Assembly (NCBI RefSeq): GCF_002272135.1
Contig: NZ_NPBF01000027.1
Coordinates: forward strand, 100,014-164,013
Source: Virgibacillus sp. 7505
GTDB lineage: Bacteria > Bacillota > Bacilli > Bacillales > Amphibacillaceae
Reading direction: 5' to 3'
DNA length: 64,000 nt
Part shown: one piece after another, positions 9,003-19,814 of the stretch
How positions within the stretch are numbered: position 1 is the first letter of the stretch
How the letters are laid out: each line of letters opens with the position of its first letter
Program-made: the position numbers and the translations under genes
The notes under the pieces: generated by a model
Seen by the model: the letters and a program-made list of their open reading frames with translations, nothing else
Told to the model about the DNA's origin: nothing
Database searches by the model: none

Positions 9003-9755
9003 ATGTTATTTATGCATGATATTTGGGTGAACTGGTTTGAAGGAGAAGAAAATGGCTATAACGTATGCTCATTTCATGAATGGCGAAAGGAAGACGGCAT
9101 CGAACTGCTCGATCAGGTACCGCTACTCTACATAGAAGATGCGCTGTTCGCATACATCGAGAATGATTTAAGGGAGCTTCCGAAGCAAATGCTGGATATG
9201 ATTCACCGAAAAGCTTTCCTGCGTAAGAACCAAGAGCGGATCGCCATCGATTATGCTTGCATTATAACGAACGGAAAAGCAATCCTTGCAATCGATACGA
9301 TGGGCTATATCACGCCGGTCAGAAAAAGCAGGCTTATTCCGCGTCAGGAGCGGCTCGTCTATCAAATGATTGAAGATGCCCATCCCGAAACCTTCAGCTG
9401 GCAAGCAGAAGAGGAAAAGAAGGAATATCATATCTTATCCCTGAAGCCCGACTTGATGGTTGGACTGACAAGGAAAGAGAGACAGCTGAAGCAGCTTCTG
9501 ATGATGACGCTGGATCAGCTTGAGACGAGTGAGAATTTGGAGCAGGTCAGATACTGGCTGACAGAGTGGAAACCTGAAGAGTACCATGAGCATCGTTCAT
9601 TAGAATTTCAGGAAGCATGGCAGAAGCTGTATGACGGAGTTTCCGTCGGCTGGAGCAAGAAGCAAGAGGAACTATGTGAAAAAATGGTAAAAGGCCAGCC
9701 TTTCTATGAAAAGCTATGGGAGCTCGAACAAAATGATCAGGCAAAAACCTCATAA
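9003..9755 (+). CDS. yjbA: YjbA family protein (DUF3603)
   Basis: 250 aa, the same length as B. subtilis YjbA. The N-terminus contains [17 protein letters not shown] and FHEWRKED, then a [11 protein letters not shown] segment near residue 105, which I associate with this family. It has no membrane segment or recognised catalytic motif. The location directly before convergent trpS matches B. subtilis. ATG 9003 follows GTGAGGG; an ATG three codons later is an alternative. Function unknown. Confidence 0.85.
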   Translation: MLFMHDIWVNWFEGEENGYNVCSFHEWRKEDGIELLDQVPLLYIEDALFAYIENDLRELPKQMLDMIHRKAFLRKNQERIAIDYACIITNGKAILAIDTMGYITPVRKSRLIPRQERLVYQMIEDAHPETFSWQAEEEKKEYHILSLKPDLMVGLTRKERQLKQLLMMTLDQLETSENLEQVRYWLTEWKPEEYHEHRSLEFQEAWQKLYDGVSVGWSKKQEELCEKMVKGQPFYEKLWELEQNDQAKTS

Positions 9756-9787
9756 AAAATAACCGGCAGTTATCTGCCGGTTATTTT

Positions 9788-9789
<2 letters not shown>
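9754..9789. terminator. Bidirectional terminator between yjbA and trpS
   Basis: AATAACCGGCAG and CTGCCGGTTATT pair around TTAT with six A residues before and a T run after. It overlaps both stop codons. Confidence 0.92.
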
Positions 9790-10789
<1,000 letters not shown>

Positions 10790-10794
10790 CTAAA

Positions 10795-11045
10795 AAAAGA
10801 CACAAAAAAATCCATTCGCTGCCTGCATTTGCTGCAGGGACGAATAGACCGCGGTGCCACCCTAATTATCCTCCTGTATGAAGGATCACTTGATGCAGTT
10901 AACGCCTGCTTAAACGGCGGGACACAATCCCGCAGCTCCAAAAACCCAATTTCCGCTACCCATGGTGCTTGTTCTCACCAGCCACAAGCTCTCTTTAACC
11001 AGAGGAGTACCGTACTATATTTTCTTCGTCGCTGTTATATTCCTG
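10795..11045 (-). promoter_or_regulatory. T-box leader (tRNA-Trp sensing) of trpS
   Basis: The minus strand carries the conserved T-box AGGGTGGCACCGCGG (10849-10863). A terminator hairpin follows (ATTCG...CGAAT with an inner CTGCCTGCA/TGCAGGGA arm, about 10804-10846) with seven T residues. Upstream lie the Stem I features AGAGA and GGTG. A TGG at 10946-10948 lies where the specifier codon would fall, which matches trpS. This explains the gene-free stretch before trpS. Confidence 0.93.
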
Positions 11046-11093
11046 TTAGTTATTCATTATATGCATGTTGCGACCGGTTTGCAAGCCGGTCTG

Positions 11094-11531
11094 TCAGAAT
11101 AGATAGTAGATCGCAAGAAGGATAAGCAGGATGCCGATCAGTACCAGCGCTTGGAAACGTATATAGGAAAGGAAATTCCGATTCACCCAATCAGATGGAG
11201 CTCCGTTCTCTTCAAAATCATAGAGACCGCGACTTTTGAATTTACCGAACTTACGGAAGCTGTGAACAATCCCGTCCAGCACCCGTCCTTTAATGACGAC
11301 TAAGATCAACGTGACTACAAAATAGAAGAAAGCCACATAAAATACTGCATTTATAAGATGAAAAAGATCTTTTTCTCCTGTCAGGAAGACAGTAAGAGTT
11401 ATAAGCAAATTGATGACCAGTAGAATCCAATGCAATTTCCCCAAAATAATACCCGCCTTACAATATAGTTTTAAAAGCAAGTATATCATACCTAGGTAAA
11501 TGATAATTTGTAAATAGATTCCCTTCCGCAC
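11094..11531 (-). CDS. DUF3899-like membrane protein
   Basis: Up to 145 aa, very hydrophobic. There are helices at about 8-25, 33-50, 60-82 and a last one at 127-144. Between them lies a cytoplasmic stretch with GRVLDGIVHSFRKFGK, which recalls the DUF3899 family. The start is uncertain: GTG 11531 has only a weak, too-close site, and an ATG at 11492 is an alternative. It sits between trpS and the opp operon and has no clear partner. Confidence 0.65.
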   Translation of the reverse strand: MRKGIYLQIIIYLGMIYLLLKLYCKAGIILGKLHWILLVINLLITLTVFLTGEKDLFHLINAVFYVAFFYFVVTLILVVIKGRVLDGIVHSFRKFGKFKSRGLYDFEENGAPSDWVNRNFLSYIRFQALVLIGILLILLAIYYLF

Positions 11532-11686
11532 CTCAAAGCATTTAGTACTAGTTGAAATGATTCAATTGTGTAAAAAGCATAAAATTTGTGCAAATTCCAT
11601 GAAATCAAACTAGTAAATTAGTCCTATTTTTTGTTATGAAAATGCAATGTTTTCGCACTTTTGTAAAATTGCTATAAAATTAGGGG

Positions 11687-11738
11687 TGCACAAATTGTGA
11701 GAAAACTTGTATAATTCTAATTGCGAACAAGTTGTTCG
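11687..11738 (+). promoter_or_regulatory. opp operon promoter with palindromic operator candidate
   Basis: TGCACA, a 17-bp spacer and a perfect TATAAT (11710-11715) lie about 70 bp before oppA. Nine bases after the -10 box is a perfect 15-bp palindrome, CGAACAAGTTGTTCG (11724-11738), overlapping the expected transcription start. This position suits a repressor site; the regulator is not identified. The rest of 11532-11785 is AT-rich with no gene. Confidence 0.55.
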
Positions 11739-11785
11739 TAGAAAAGTGATAAAATTTAGAATTTTTGGGGAGGTCATGTTTTCAC

Positions 11786-13489
11786 ATGAGAAAGACGAAC
11801 TGGTTATTACTTGCACTTGTTTTAGTTCTAAGTTCTTTCCTTGCAGCATGTTCCGGCGGTTCTAGCGGTTCCGGCGGCAGCGGAGGAGAAAGCGGCGGAG
11901 ACAGCGCTTCAGGCTCTGCAAACGGCGATCAGATTTTTAACTTGCCTATCACTGATGAGATCCCTTCCATGGATCCATCCAAAGTTGAAGATGCTCTTGG
12001 GATCCAATGGGTATCCGAGGTTATGGAAGGCCTTTACCGTTTAGATGAAAACGGAAAACCTGTTCCTGGTATGGCTGATGGGGAGCCCGAAATCAGTGAA
12101 GACGGTCTTACTTATACATTCAAAATCAAAGAAAACGCTGAATGGAGCAATGGTGATCCTGTAACTGCTCAAGACTTCGTATTTGCTTGGCAGCGCGCAG
12201 TTGATCCAGCTACAGCTTCTGAGTACGGTCCATATATGATGGGCGGCGTTGTAAAGAACGCAACACAAATCTCATCCGGAGAGATGGATCTTGAAGAATT
12301 AGGAGTAAAAGCTGAAGGCGACAAGACATTGGTTGTAGAACTTGAAAAAGAAGTTCCTTACTTCCAGTCAATGACTACTTTTGCTACATTCTTCCCGCTT
12401 AACCAGAAATTCGTTGAAGAGCAAGGGGATAAGTTCGGTCTAGAACCAGAAAACATCCTTTCCAACGGACCTTTCGAAATGACAGAGTGGAACCACTCTC
12501 AAAGCATGAAATTCGTGAAAAACGAAACATATTGGGATGCTGAAACAGTTCAGCTTGAAGAGTTGAACCTAACTGTAGTTAAAGATACATCAACTGGTGT
12601 AAACCTTTATGAAACTGGTGAACTTGACAGAGCAGGATTAAGCGCTGACTTTGTTGATCAGTATATCAATGATGCTAACTTTATTACAGAGCCAGAACCA
12701 ACTGTATTCTACTTGAAAATGAACCAAAAACGCGGTGGTGAAGAGGATACACCATTCGCTAACGAAAACGTACGTAAAGCAGTTGCACAAGCAATCAATA
12801 AAGAAGACTATGTTAACGTAATCCTTAACAACGGATCTACTGTAATCGACGGTTTAATGCCGGCAGATTTCGTTTCTGGTCCAGATAACAAAGACTTCCG
12901 TGAAACTAACGGTTCCCTTCTTCCTTATGACCTAGAAGCTGCACAAGCTGCATGGGAGAAAGCGAAAGAAGAGCTTGGTACAGATGAAATCACAATCGAA
13001 ATGCTAGGTGATGACGGCGATACGGCTGCTCAGACTTCTGCATACTTCAAAGACCAGTTGGAGAAAAACCTTCCTGGCCTAACAGTTGAAAACAAACAAG
13101 TACCATTCAAACAGCGTCTAGAGCTTGATAATGCGCAAGATTATGATCTACAAGTAGCTGGTTGGGGTCCTGACTATGTGGATGCAAACACGTTCATGAA
13201 CCTTTGGGTGACTGACGGTGCAAACAATGGTATGAGCTATTCCAGTGAAGAGTACGATGCATTGATCGAATCTGCAAACGGCGAACATGCTGGTGATCCA
13301 GAAGCTCGTTGGAACGACTTCCTCGAAGCTGAGAAAGTATTGATGGAAGATGCAGCTATTGCACCTCTTTATCAGCGTTCCCGTTCTGCACTACAAAGTC
13401 CGAAGGTTCAAGGCGTATTCAAAAACGCTTCTGGTCCAGACTACGAGTACAAGTGGGCATACGCAGATAATGCGGCTGCTGAACAATAA
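11786..13489 (+). CDS. oppA: Oligopeptide ABC transporter, substrate-binding lipoprotein
   Basis: 567 aa from ATG 11786, downstream of GGGGAGG with a longish spacing of 12. A TTG-initiated extension at 11765 would disrupt the signal peptide. The lipoprotein signal peptide ends in LAAC (Cys22), then a Ser/Gly-rich linker precedes an SBP family 5 fold typical of peptide-binding OppA. Reported codon-rich Asp/Glu content is moderate. It captures extracellular oligopeptides for OppBCDF. It is the first gene of the operon, and a hairpin after it probably limits expression of the downstream genes relative to OppA. Confidence 0.95.
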   Translation: MRKTNWLLLALVLVLSSFLAACSGGSSGSGGSGGESGGDSASGSANGDQIFNLPITDEIPSMDPSKVEDALGIQWVSEVMEGLYRLDENGKPVPGMADGEPEISEDGLTYTFKIKENAEWSNGDPVTAQDFVFAWQRAVDPATASEYGPYMMGGVVKNATQISSGEMDLEELGVKAEGDKTLVVELEKEVPYFQSMTTFATFFPLNQKFVEEQGDKFGLEPENILSNGPFEMTEWNHSQSMKFVKNETYWDAETVQLEELNLTVVKDTSTGVNLYETGELDRAGLSADFVDQYINDANFITEPEPTVFYLKMNQKRGGEEDTPFANENVRKAVAQAINKEDYVNVILNNGSTVIDGLMPADFVSGPDNKDFRETNGSLLPYDLEAAQAAWEKAKEELGTDEITIEMLGDDGDTAAQTSAYFKDQLEKNLPGLTVENKQVPFKQRLELDNAQDYDLQVAGWGPDYVDANTFMNLWVTDGANNGMSYSSEEYDALIESANGEHAGDPEARWNDFLEAEKVLMEDAAIAPLYQRSRSALQSPKVQGVFKNASGPDYEYKWAYADNAAAEQ

Positions 13490-13531
13490 TAATTTCATAG
13501 TCTTTTAACTGAATAAGGTATAAAAGGCAAG

Positions 13532-13570
13532 AGAGAGTATATCCAACTTGATTGGCTTATACTCTCTTTT
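13532..13570 (+). terminator. Attenuating hairpin between oppA and oppB
   Basis: AGAGAGTATA and TATACTCTCT pair around a 16-nt loop followed by TTTT. It is probably a partial terminator or processing site that keeps OppA in excess, as is common in binding-protein operons. Confidence 0.65.
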
Positions 13571-13632
13571 ACCGTTAATGCGCATTTTGTCGGATAATAA
13601 CAAATTTTCAAAATTCGAGGAGGAGAAGAGCT

Positions 13633-14559
13633 ATGGGGAAATATATCGCACAACGTATAGGCTATATGCTGATCACTTTATTCCTAATTGCTACCATTTC
13701 GTTCTTCCTGATGCATTTCCTGCCAGGAACACCAATAACGAATGAAAATAAATTATCACCTGAACAAAGAGAAATCATCTTGGAAACATATGGCTTAAAT
13801 GATCCGCTGCCAGTACAGTATGTGAAATATATGGGTGGACTAGTAACAGGCGATTTGGGAGTTTCTTTCCAATATGACAACCGTGGTGTGACGGAAATAT
13901 TGATGGATAGAATAGGACCTTCTATGCAATTAGGTGCACAGGCACTATTGATTGGTACGATCCTTGGAGTCCTTCTTGGATTAGTAGCAGCCATCTACCA
14001 TAATGGTTTCATGGATTATACATCAACTATCGTAGCCGTTTTGGGTACATCTATCCCTTCCTTCGTATTTGCAGCATTGCTTCAATATGTACTTGCTGTA
14101 CAGTTGGGCTGGTTCCCGGTAGCAACCTGGGAAGGCTTCAGCTATACGATACTTCCTACCATAGCGCTGGCGATATTCCCGATGGCCACCTGCGCCAGAT
14201 TTGTCAGGACTGAGATGATTGAAGTGCTTGGCGAGGAGTATATCACAACTGCAAGAGCGAAAGGATTGAAAGGCTCTGCCATCATCTTCAAGCATGGAAT
14301 CCGTAATGCGCTAATTCCTTTGATTACCGTATTGGGACCATTAGCAGTTGGTTTGCTTACAGGAACTTTGGTTATTGAGAAAGTATTCGCTGTACCTGGA
14401 ATAGGTCAACAGTTCGTTAGCTCGGTTACAACAAATGATTTCCCTATTATCATGGGAACTACACTACTTTTTGCTGTATTCTTCATTGTAATGCTGTTGA
14501 TTATCGATATCCTTTACGGATTGATTGATCCTCGAATCAGACTGGCTGGAGGTAAATAA
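13633..14559 (+). CDS. oppB: Oligopeptide ABC transporter permease
   Basis: 308 aa. The N-terminal membrane helix begins IAQRIGYMLITLFLI. A typical BPD permease core follows, with the EAA-like loop near residues 200-215 (EYITTARAKGLKG) that docks on the ATPases. About six membrane helices are visible. The GAGGAGGAG site gives a clear start at 13633. It pairs with OppC to form the transmembrane channel. Confidence 0.96.
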   Translation: MGKYIAQRIGYMLITLFLIATISFFLMHFLPGTPITNENKLSPEQREIILETYGLNDPLPVQYVKYMGGLVTGDLGVSFQYDNRGVTEILMDRIGPSMQLGAQALLIGTILGVLLGLVAAIYHNGFMDYTSTIVAVLGTSIPSFVFAALLQYVLAVQLGWFPVATWEGFSYTILPTIALAIFPMATCARFVRTEMIEVLGEEYITTARAKGLKGSAIIFKHGIRNALIPLITVLGPLAVGLLTGTLVIEKVFAVPGIGQQFVSSVTTNDFPIIMGTTLLFAVFFIVMLLIIDILYGLIDPRIRLAGGK

Positions 14560-14563
14560 CATC

Positions 14564-15709
14564 ATGGAAAATCCTAAAAAGAATATTGATAAAAACTTAT
14601 TTCAGCTGGCAAACCGTCCCGAGGAGCAAGGGGATAAAATAGCAAGACCTAGTACGACACTTTTACAAGATGCTTTTAGAAGTATCAGAAAAAATGTGTT
14701 TGTGATGATATCCATTATTTTGCTTGTGTTTATCCTGGCAATGAGTATCATCGTACCAATGGTATCTGATCACAGTTATACAGAGCAGAATCTAAATGCT
14801 TCCCTTATGAAACCGCGCGTACCTGGATTGGAAAAGATGGGTATTTTTGATGGTAAAGAAACAAAGAACTTTGTTGGTAATAATGTACAAGCTGCAACAC
14901 AAAAAGCAAATGTAGCTTATGATAATGCTACTGATTATATGGATGTTGAGGTTGTAAATGAAGGAAACGGTTCTCCTAACTCTGCCGAAGTTAAGGTAAC
15001 TTACGACAAATATGGTGCAAAAGACATGGCTGATGAATATTACTACTTCGGTACTGACCGACTTGGCCGCGATCTTTGGGTACGTGCTTGGCAGGGTACT
15101 CGTATTTCCCTGTTGATTGCTTTTGTCGCCGCTGCAATTGACTTGGTCATTGGTGTTGCATATGGCGGTATTGCTGGTTATTTTGGCGGCAGAGTAGACA
15201 ACTATTTAATGCGATTCTTGGAAGTTATTGTTGGTTTACCAAACTTGGTTGTCGTAATACTGATGATTCTAATACTAGATCCTGGATTATGGGCAATTAT
15301 TATCGCACTTTCGATAACAGGATGGACCAGTATGGCCCGAATTGTACGTGGTGAAGTACTCAAGCTAAGAGGACAGGAATATGTATTGGCTGCGCGTACA
15401 CTTGGTGCTTCTAATTCAAAAATAATTGGAAAACACTTAATACCGAACGTTTCAGGGTTAATCATTGTTAATACAATGTTTACAATACCATCTGCTATAT
15501 TCTTTGAAGCCTTCCTAAGCTTCATTGGTTTGGGCTTGCCAGCTCCAGATGCTTCCCTGGGAACACTTATCAATGATGGCTTCACATCCATTTTGATTAC
15601 GCCGCACGTTATTCTATGGCCGGCTATCTTGATTTCTTTGATTATGATTTCCTTCAATATCCTAGCAGACGGACTGCGCGATGCGTTTGATCCGAAGATG
15701 CGTAACTAA
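14564..15709 (+). CDS. oppC: Oligopeptide ABC transporter permease
   Basis: 381 aa from ATG 14564, 4 nt after the oppB stop. The GGAGG site lies inside the last oppB codons, indicating coupled translation; the longer open frame from 14525 is not used. It has an N-terminal cytoplasmic tail, one helix (about 45-67), then a roughly 90-residue external insertion, as in OppC of Firmicutes. The permease core carries the EAA loop (EYVLAARTLGASNSKI) near residue 270. It forms the channel with OppB. Confidence 0.95.
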   Translation: MENPKKNIDKNLFQLANRPEEQGDKIARPSTTLLQDAFRSIRKNVFVMISIILLVFILAMSIIVPMVSDHSYTEQNLNASLMKPRVPGLEKMGIFDGKETKNFVGNNVQAATQKANVAYDNATDYMDVEVVNEGNGSPNSAEVKVTYDKYGAKDMADEYYYFGTDRLGRDLWVRAWQGTRISLLIAFVAAAIDLVIGVAYGGIAGYFGGRVDNYLMRFLEVIVGLPNLVVVILMILILDPGLWAIIIALSITGWTSMARIVRGEVLKLRGQEYVLAARTLGASNSKIIGKHLIPNVSGLIIVNTMFTIPSAIFFEAFLSFIGLGLPAPDASLGTLINDGFTSILITPHVILWPAILISLIMISFNILADGLRDAFDPKMRN

Positions 15710-15728
15710 TTAAAGGCGGTGAACCGAG

Positions 15729-16775
15729 ATGGAAAAAATTCTTGAAGTGAAAGATTTGAAAGTCTCCTTCAAAACACATGGGGGAGAGGTACAAGCGGTT
15801 CGCGGAGTTACCTTCGATCTTCACAAAGGGGAAACCCTCGCAATCGTAGGTGAGTCTGGATCAGGAAAATCTGTAACAACTAAAACGCTTATGGGTTTGC
15901 TCCCTAAGCCTCATGGTTTTGTAAAAGAAGGCAGCATTGCCTTCGACAATAAAGATATTACGAAATTGAAAGAATCAGAACTTCAAAAGATCCGCGGAAA
16001 GGATATTTCGATGATTTTCCAGGATCCTATGACTTCCTTAAACCCGACTATGAAAGTCGGAACACAAATTATGGAAGGTTTGATCAAGCATCAAAATATG
16101 GGCAAAACAGAAGCTCGTGAGAAAGCGATCGAGCTGATGAATTTAGTACAAATTCCGAATCCTGAAGCGCGGATGAAGCAATATCCGCATCAGTTCTCAG
16201 GCGGTATGCGTCAGCGTGTCGTAATCGCAATTGCGCTTGCATGTAATCCTCGGGTATTGATTGCTGATGAACCGACAACTGCATTGGATGTAACGATTCA
16301 AGCCCAGATCTTAGAGTTAATGAAAGACATTCAGAAGAAAGTAGATACTTCCATCATCTTCATTACCCATGACCTTGGAGTTGTTGCTAATGTGGCAGAC
16401 CGGGTAGCGGTTATGTATGCTGGTAAGATTGTTGAAGTTGGTACAGTTGATGAAGTGTTCTATAATCCGAAGCACCCATACACATGGGGTCTGCTCGGTT
16501 CCATGCCGACACTTGAGAGTGATGAAGAGGAACTGTTCGCGATTCCAGGTACACCACCTGATTTGATTGCACCTCCAAAAGGGGATGCCTTTGCAGCGCG
16601 TAATAAGTTCGCGCTCGAAATTGACTTTGTTGAGGAGCCGCCAATGTTCAAAGTGTCTGATACGCATTATGCAGCAACATGGCTATTGCATGAAGACGCA
16701 CCGAAAGTCGAGCCGCCTGAGTCAGTCAAGAAGCGAATCGAGTCAATGGAACATTCTGAGGAGGCGACGCGATAA
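15729..16775 (+). CDS. oppD: Oligopeptide ABC transporter ATPase
   Basis: 348 aa. Walker A is GESGSGKSV (about residues 40-48), the signature is FSGGMRQR, and Walker B is VLIADEPTTALD, with the switch His in ITHDLG. The C-terminal oligopeptide/dipeptide transporter extension (HPYTWGLLGSMP...) carries no Cys cluster for Fe-S binding. It powers OppBC together with OppF. The oppF start overlaps its stop by one base. Confidence 0.96.
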   Translation: MEKILEVKDLKVSFKTHGGEVQAVRGVTFDLHKGETLAIVGESGSGKSVTTKTLMGLLPKPHGFVKEGSIAFDNKDITKLKESELQKIRGKDISMIFQDPMTSLNPTMKVGTQIMEGLIKHQNMGKTEAREKAIELMNLVQIPNPEARMKQYPHQFSGGMRQRVVIAIALACNPRVLIADEPTTALDVTIQAQILELMKDIQKKVDTSIIFITHDLGVVANVADRVAVMYAGKIVEVGTVDEVFYNPKHPYTWGLLGSMPTLESDEEELFAIPGTPPDLIAPPKGDAFAARNKFALEIDFVEEPPMFKVSDTHYAATWLLHEDAPKVEPPESVKKRIESMEHSEEATR

Positions 16776-17719
16776 TGAGTCAGGAAAAATTACTTGAGAT
16801 CAAAAATCTGAAGCAGCATTTCAAACTTGGAAGAAATAACGTCGTCAAAGCAGTAGATGGATTGACGTTTGATATTTATAAAGGAGAAACATTCGGACTT
16901 GTAGGCGAATCAGGCTGTGGTAAATCCACAACTGGCCGCTCCATCATCCGTCTGTACAACTCCACAGATGGTGAAGTGCTTTTCAAAGGAGAAAACGTCC
17001 AAGGAAAGAAAAATAAGTCTGAGTTGAAGAAATTCAACCGTCAGATGCAGATGATCTTCCAGGATCCGTATTCTTCCCTCAACCCGCGTATGACAGTTAT
17101 GGATATCATTGCAGAAGGTATCGATATTCATGGCTTGGCAAAGAATGCCGAAGAACGAAAAGCAAAAGTGTACGAATTGCTTGAAACAGTTGGTTTGAAC
17201 AAAGAACACGCTAACCGTTATCCGCATGAATTCAGTGGCGGTCAGCGTCAGCGTCTTGGAATCGCCCGTGCCTTGGCAGTGGACCCGGAATTCATCATTG
17301 CCGATGAGCCGATTTCAGCACTTGATGTATCGATTCAGGCACAGGTGGTCAACTTGATGAAGCAGCTGCAGAAGGAAAAAGGCCTCACTTACCTGTTCAT
17401 CGCCCATGACCTTTCCATGGTTAAATACATCAGTGATCGTATCGGTGTTATGTACTTCGGTAAGTTAGTTGAGCTTGCTGATGCTGAGGAGCTTTATAAG
17501 AATCCGGTGCATCCATATACACGCTCTCTTCTTTCCGCGATTCCGCTTCCAGATCCAATTTACGAGCGCAATCGTAAACGTATCGTTTATGATCCAAGTC
17601 AGCATGATACAAGTGAAGAGCCGGAATTCCGTGAAATCAGCCCAAGACATTGGGTATTGTGCACCTCCAAAGAATTTGAGGAATACAAAAAAGAAAAACA
17701 AAATCCAGTTACAAATTAA
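16775..17719 (+). CDS. oppF: Oligopeptide ABC transporter ATPase
   Basis: 314 aa. Walker A is GESGCGKST, the signature is FSGGQRQR, and Walker B is FIIADEPISALD, with switch His in IAHDLS. The C-terminal oligo/dipeptide extension ends after HWVLC. ATG 16775 shares one base with the oppD stop. It is the last gene of the operon, closed by a strong terminator. Confidence 0.96.
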   Translation: MSQEKLLEIKNLKQHFKLGRNNVVKAVDGLTFDIYKGETFGLVGESGCGKSTTGRSIIRLYNSTDGEVLFKGENVQGKKNKSELKKFNRQMQMIFQDPYSSLNPRMTVMDIIAEGIDIHGLAKNAEERKAKVYELLETVGLNKEHANRYPHEFSGGQRQRLGIARALAVDPEFIIADEPISALDVSIQAQVVNLMKQLQKEKGLTYLFIAHDLSMVKYISDRIGVMYFGKLVELADAEELYKNPVHPYTRSLLSAIPLPDPIYERNRKRIVYDPSQHDTSEEPEFREISPRHWVLCTSKEFEEYKKEKQNPVTN

Positions 17720-17726
17720 TAATCAA

Positions 17727-17756
17727 ACCCGCAGCCAATGACTGCGGGTTTTTTTT
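17727..17756 (+). terminator. Terminator of the opp operon
   Basis: AACCCGCAG and CTGCGGGTT pair around a 5-6 nt loop, with a run of eight or more T residues. Confidence 0.93.
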
Positions 17757-17918
17757 GTGCTGTATTAGGTTTGCTATATGAAAAATTAGGATAAGTAGGA
17801 AGAGGGGGTATAATCCGACATAAACTTGGCGATTTCGCAAGGGACTTGGTAAAACCGGTTTCATCTTCCAAATAACTCCCTTATAATGATATTAACTACC
17901 AAATAGGAGATTGATAGA

Positions 17919-19118
17919 ATGGGAAATTTTAAAAAGTCGATGATGACGGCTGCACTTGCTTTTACAGCGCTAATGCCCACAGCTGTCTTCGCAGCTGATG
18001 AAGGGGAACAATTGGAAGGAAAGCAGCTTACTGCCCGCTCCTCGACTGTAGATACGTATGAAGTACCGCAGGTGATGAAACGATTTACATATTCATCCGA
18101 TTTATCCTTTGAATATCCCGATGCTGTCAGAGGTATATATGTTACTGGACCTAGTGCAGGGGGAGCAAAATTCGACAGTTTAGTGAAGATGGTGGACGAG
18201 ACAGATCTTAATGCAATGGTCATCGATATCAAAGACGATCATGGAAACATTACATACACGCCTGATGAAAAATCACCATATTATGACATAGCACAAAATT
18301 ACATAGACGATCCGCAAAAGATGCTGGAGGAATTAGAAAAGCATAAGATCTACCCGATTGCGCGTATCGTGGTGTTCAAAGATACGTTATTAGCCGAGAA
18401 GAAGCCAGAGCTTTCCTTCCGCAACGCGGACGGCAGCGTATGGAAAAACGGACGAGGGGAAGCATTTGTCAGCCCATTCCAGCATGAAGTATGGGAATAC
18501 AATGTCGAGCTGGCAAAAGAAGCAGCTATGATGGGCTTCCAGGAGATTCAGTTTGATTATGTCCGTTTCCCGGAAGGATTTGAAACAAAGGACGATGAAC
18601 TGCAGTATGATCTGGGGGATTACACCGATGAAAAAACGGATAATGTACAGAAGCGTGTCAATGCCGTTACTGATTTTGTAGCTTATGCAAGAGAGGAATT
18701 ATCCAACTATGATGTGCAGACATCAGTTGATATATTCGGCTACGCTGCAACTTTGGATGAAGCACCAGGAATCGGTCAGAACTTCTCCAAAATATCGTCC
18801 AATGTCGATGTCATTTCGTCGATGATATATCCGAGCCACTGGACGTCTTATTTTGGATTGGATGTTCCGAATGACCATCCGTATGAATTAACGGCTGAAT
18901 ATGCCAAAGTAGAGAATGATGTATTAGGTAAGCTTGAGAATAAACCAGTATCAAGACCGTGGATTCAGGACTTTGAAGCGCCATGGGTATCTTCGAAACA
19001 ATATGGCAAGCAAGAAGTAGAAGATCAAATCCGTGCGCTAAATGAGAATGGAATCGACGAATTTCTCATTTGGAATGCTGCAAATAACTATACAGAAGGT
19101 GTCGATTTCACACCATGA
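17919..19118 (+). CDS. Secreted putative glycoside hydrolase (DUF4015 type)
   Basis: 399 aa. A Sec signal peptide (KKSM, then a hydrophobic core) is cleaved after VFA (about residue 25). The mature protein has the DUF4015 TIM-barrel pattern: RGIYVTGPSAGG, AMVIDIKDDHGNITYT, YPIARIVVFKD, GFQEIQFDYVRFP and a C-terminal PWIQDFEAPW. Acidic residues at strand ends (DIKDD, FDYVRFPE) could be catalytic. It probably acts on envelope or environmental polysaccharide. A TATAAT lies at 17882-17887. It occupies the slot held by yjbB in B. subtilis. Confidence 0.85.
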   Translation: MGNFKKSMMTAALAFTALMPTAVFAADEGEQLEGKQLTARSSTVDTYEVPQVMKRFTYSSDLSFEYPDAVRGIYVTGPSAGGAKFDSLVKMVDETDLNAMVIDIKDDHGNITYTPDEKSPYYDIAQNYIDDPQKMLEELEKHKIYPIARIVVFKDTLLAEKKPELSFRNADGSVWKNGRGEAFVSPFQHEVWEYNVELAKEAAMMGFQEIQFDYVRFPEGFETKDDELQYDLGDYTDEKTDNVQKRVNAVTDFVAYAREELSNYDVQTSVDIFGYAATLDEAPGIGQNFSKISSNVDVISSMIYPSHWTSYFGLDVPNDHPYELTAEYAKVENDVLGKLENKPVSRPWIQDFEAPWVSSKQYGKQEVEDQIRALNENGIDEFLIWNAANNYTEGVDFTP

Positions 19119-19123
19119 TCCGG

Positions 19124-19155
19124 AACAGCCTCCCTTTTGGGAGGCTGTTTTGTTT
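19124..19155 (+). terminator. Terminator after the DUF4015 gene
   Basis: AACAGCCTCCC and GGGAGGCTGTT pair around a 4-nt loop, with a T-rich tail. Confidence 0.88.
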
Positions 19156-19210
19156 ATGGAGAGTGTTCGCGGGTATAACTATGTTATCACGCCGCTGAAG
19201 GAGATGCCTT

Positions 19211-19801
19211 ATGAATTGGTATGAGAAATTAAGCAAATATTTTCCGATAGAAGAAATGAAATCGAAGGAGCATATGGAATTGCTCCTGAAAGAAAAAGCA
19301 GATGTATATTTCAAGGATGAGAGTGCTGATCATGTCCTGATGTATGCAGAGTTCGACCATTTTCTATTTATTGACTATGTGTATGTCTCCGCCAAAACGC
19401 GCGGAAAAGGCATTGGAGGTAAGCTGATTGATAAACTGAAGAAACGTGGAAAGCCGATTTTGCTGGAGGTGGAGCCACTTCAGTATGATGATACAGATTC
19501 CGAGAAACGTCTCCGTTTCTATGAAAGACAAGGGTTCCAGCATGCCCAGACGATTGGATATAACCGTCGTTCCCTTGCCACAGCTGAGGAGAATCCAATG
19601 GAAATCCTCTATTGGGCGCCTAATGGGGAAACAGAGGAGGAGATATTTGACGCAATGCGGGACATGTACGAACTGATTCATACGTACAAGGATAAACAGC
19701 TGTATGGTGAGGCCTATCAGACATCGGATGAAGTGCTGACATTTTCAAAGGATGCATCAAAGGATAGTATTTTTGATACGTTGAAAGAAAATGAGAAATA
19801 A
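19211..19801 (+). CDS. yjbC: GNAT acetyltransferase, YjbC family
   Basis: 196 aa. The acetyl-CoA-binding motif A is SAKTRGKGIGGKLIDKL near residues 58-74, preceded by the strand FLFIDYVYV. Motif B, YERQGF, is near 101. The C-terminal extension carries YEAYQTSDE-like acidic segments. As in B. subtilis it directly precedes spx. The acceptor is unknown. TGAAGGAGATG gives a clear start at 19211. Confidence 0.88.
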   Translation: MNWYEKLSKYFPIEEMKSKEHMELLLKEKADVYFKDESADHVLMYAEFDHFLFIDYVYVSAKTRGKGIGGKLIDKLKKRGKPILLEVEPLQYDDTDSEKRLRFYERQGFQHAQTIGYNRRSLATAEENPMEILYWAPNGETEEEIFDAMRDMYELIHTYKDKQLYGEAYQTSDEVLTFSKDASKDSIFDTLKENEK

Positions 19802-19814
19802 ATTATTAAAATGG

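Noticed and set aside
10829..11125. Plus-strand open frame opposite the trpS leader
   Set aside because: It lies entirely across the T-box structure and has no ribosome site.
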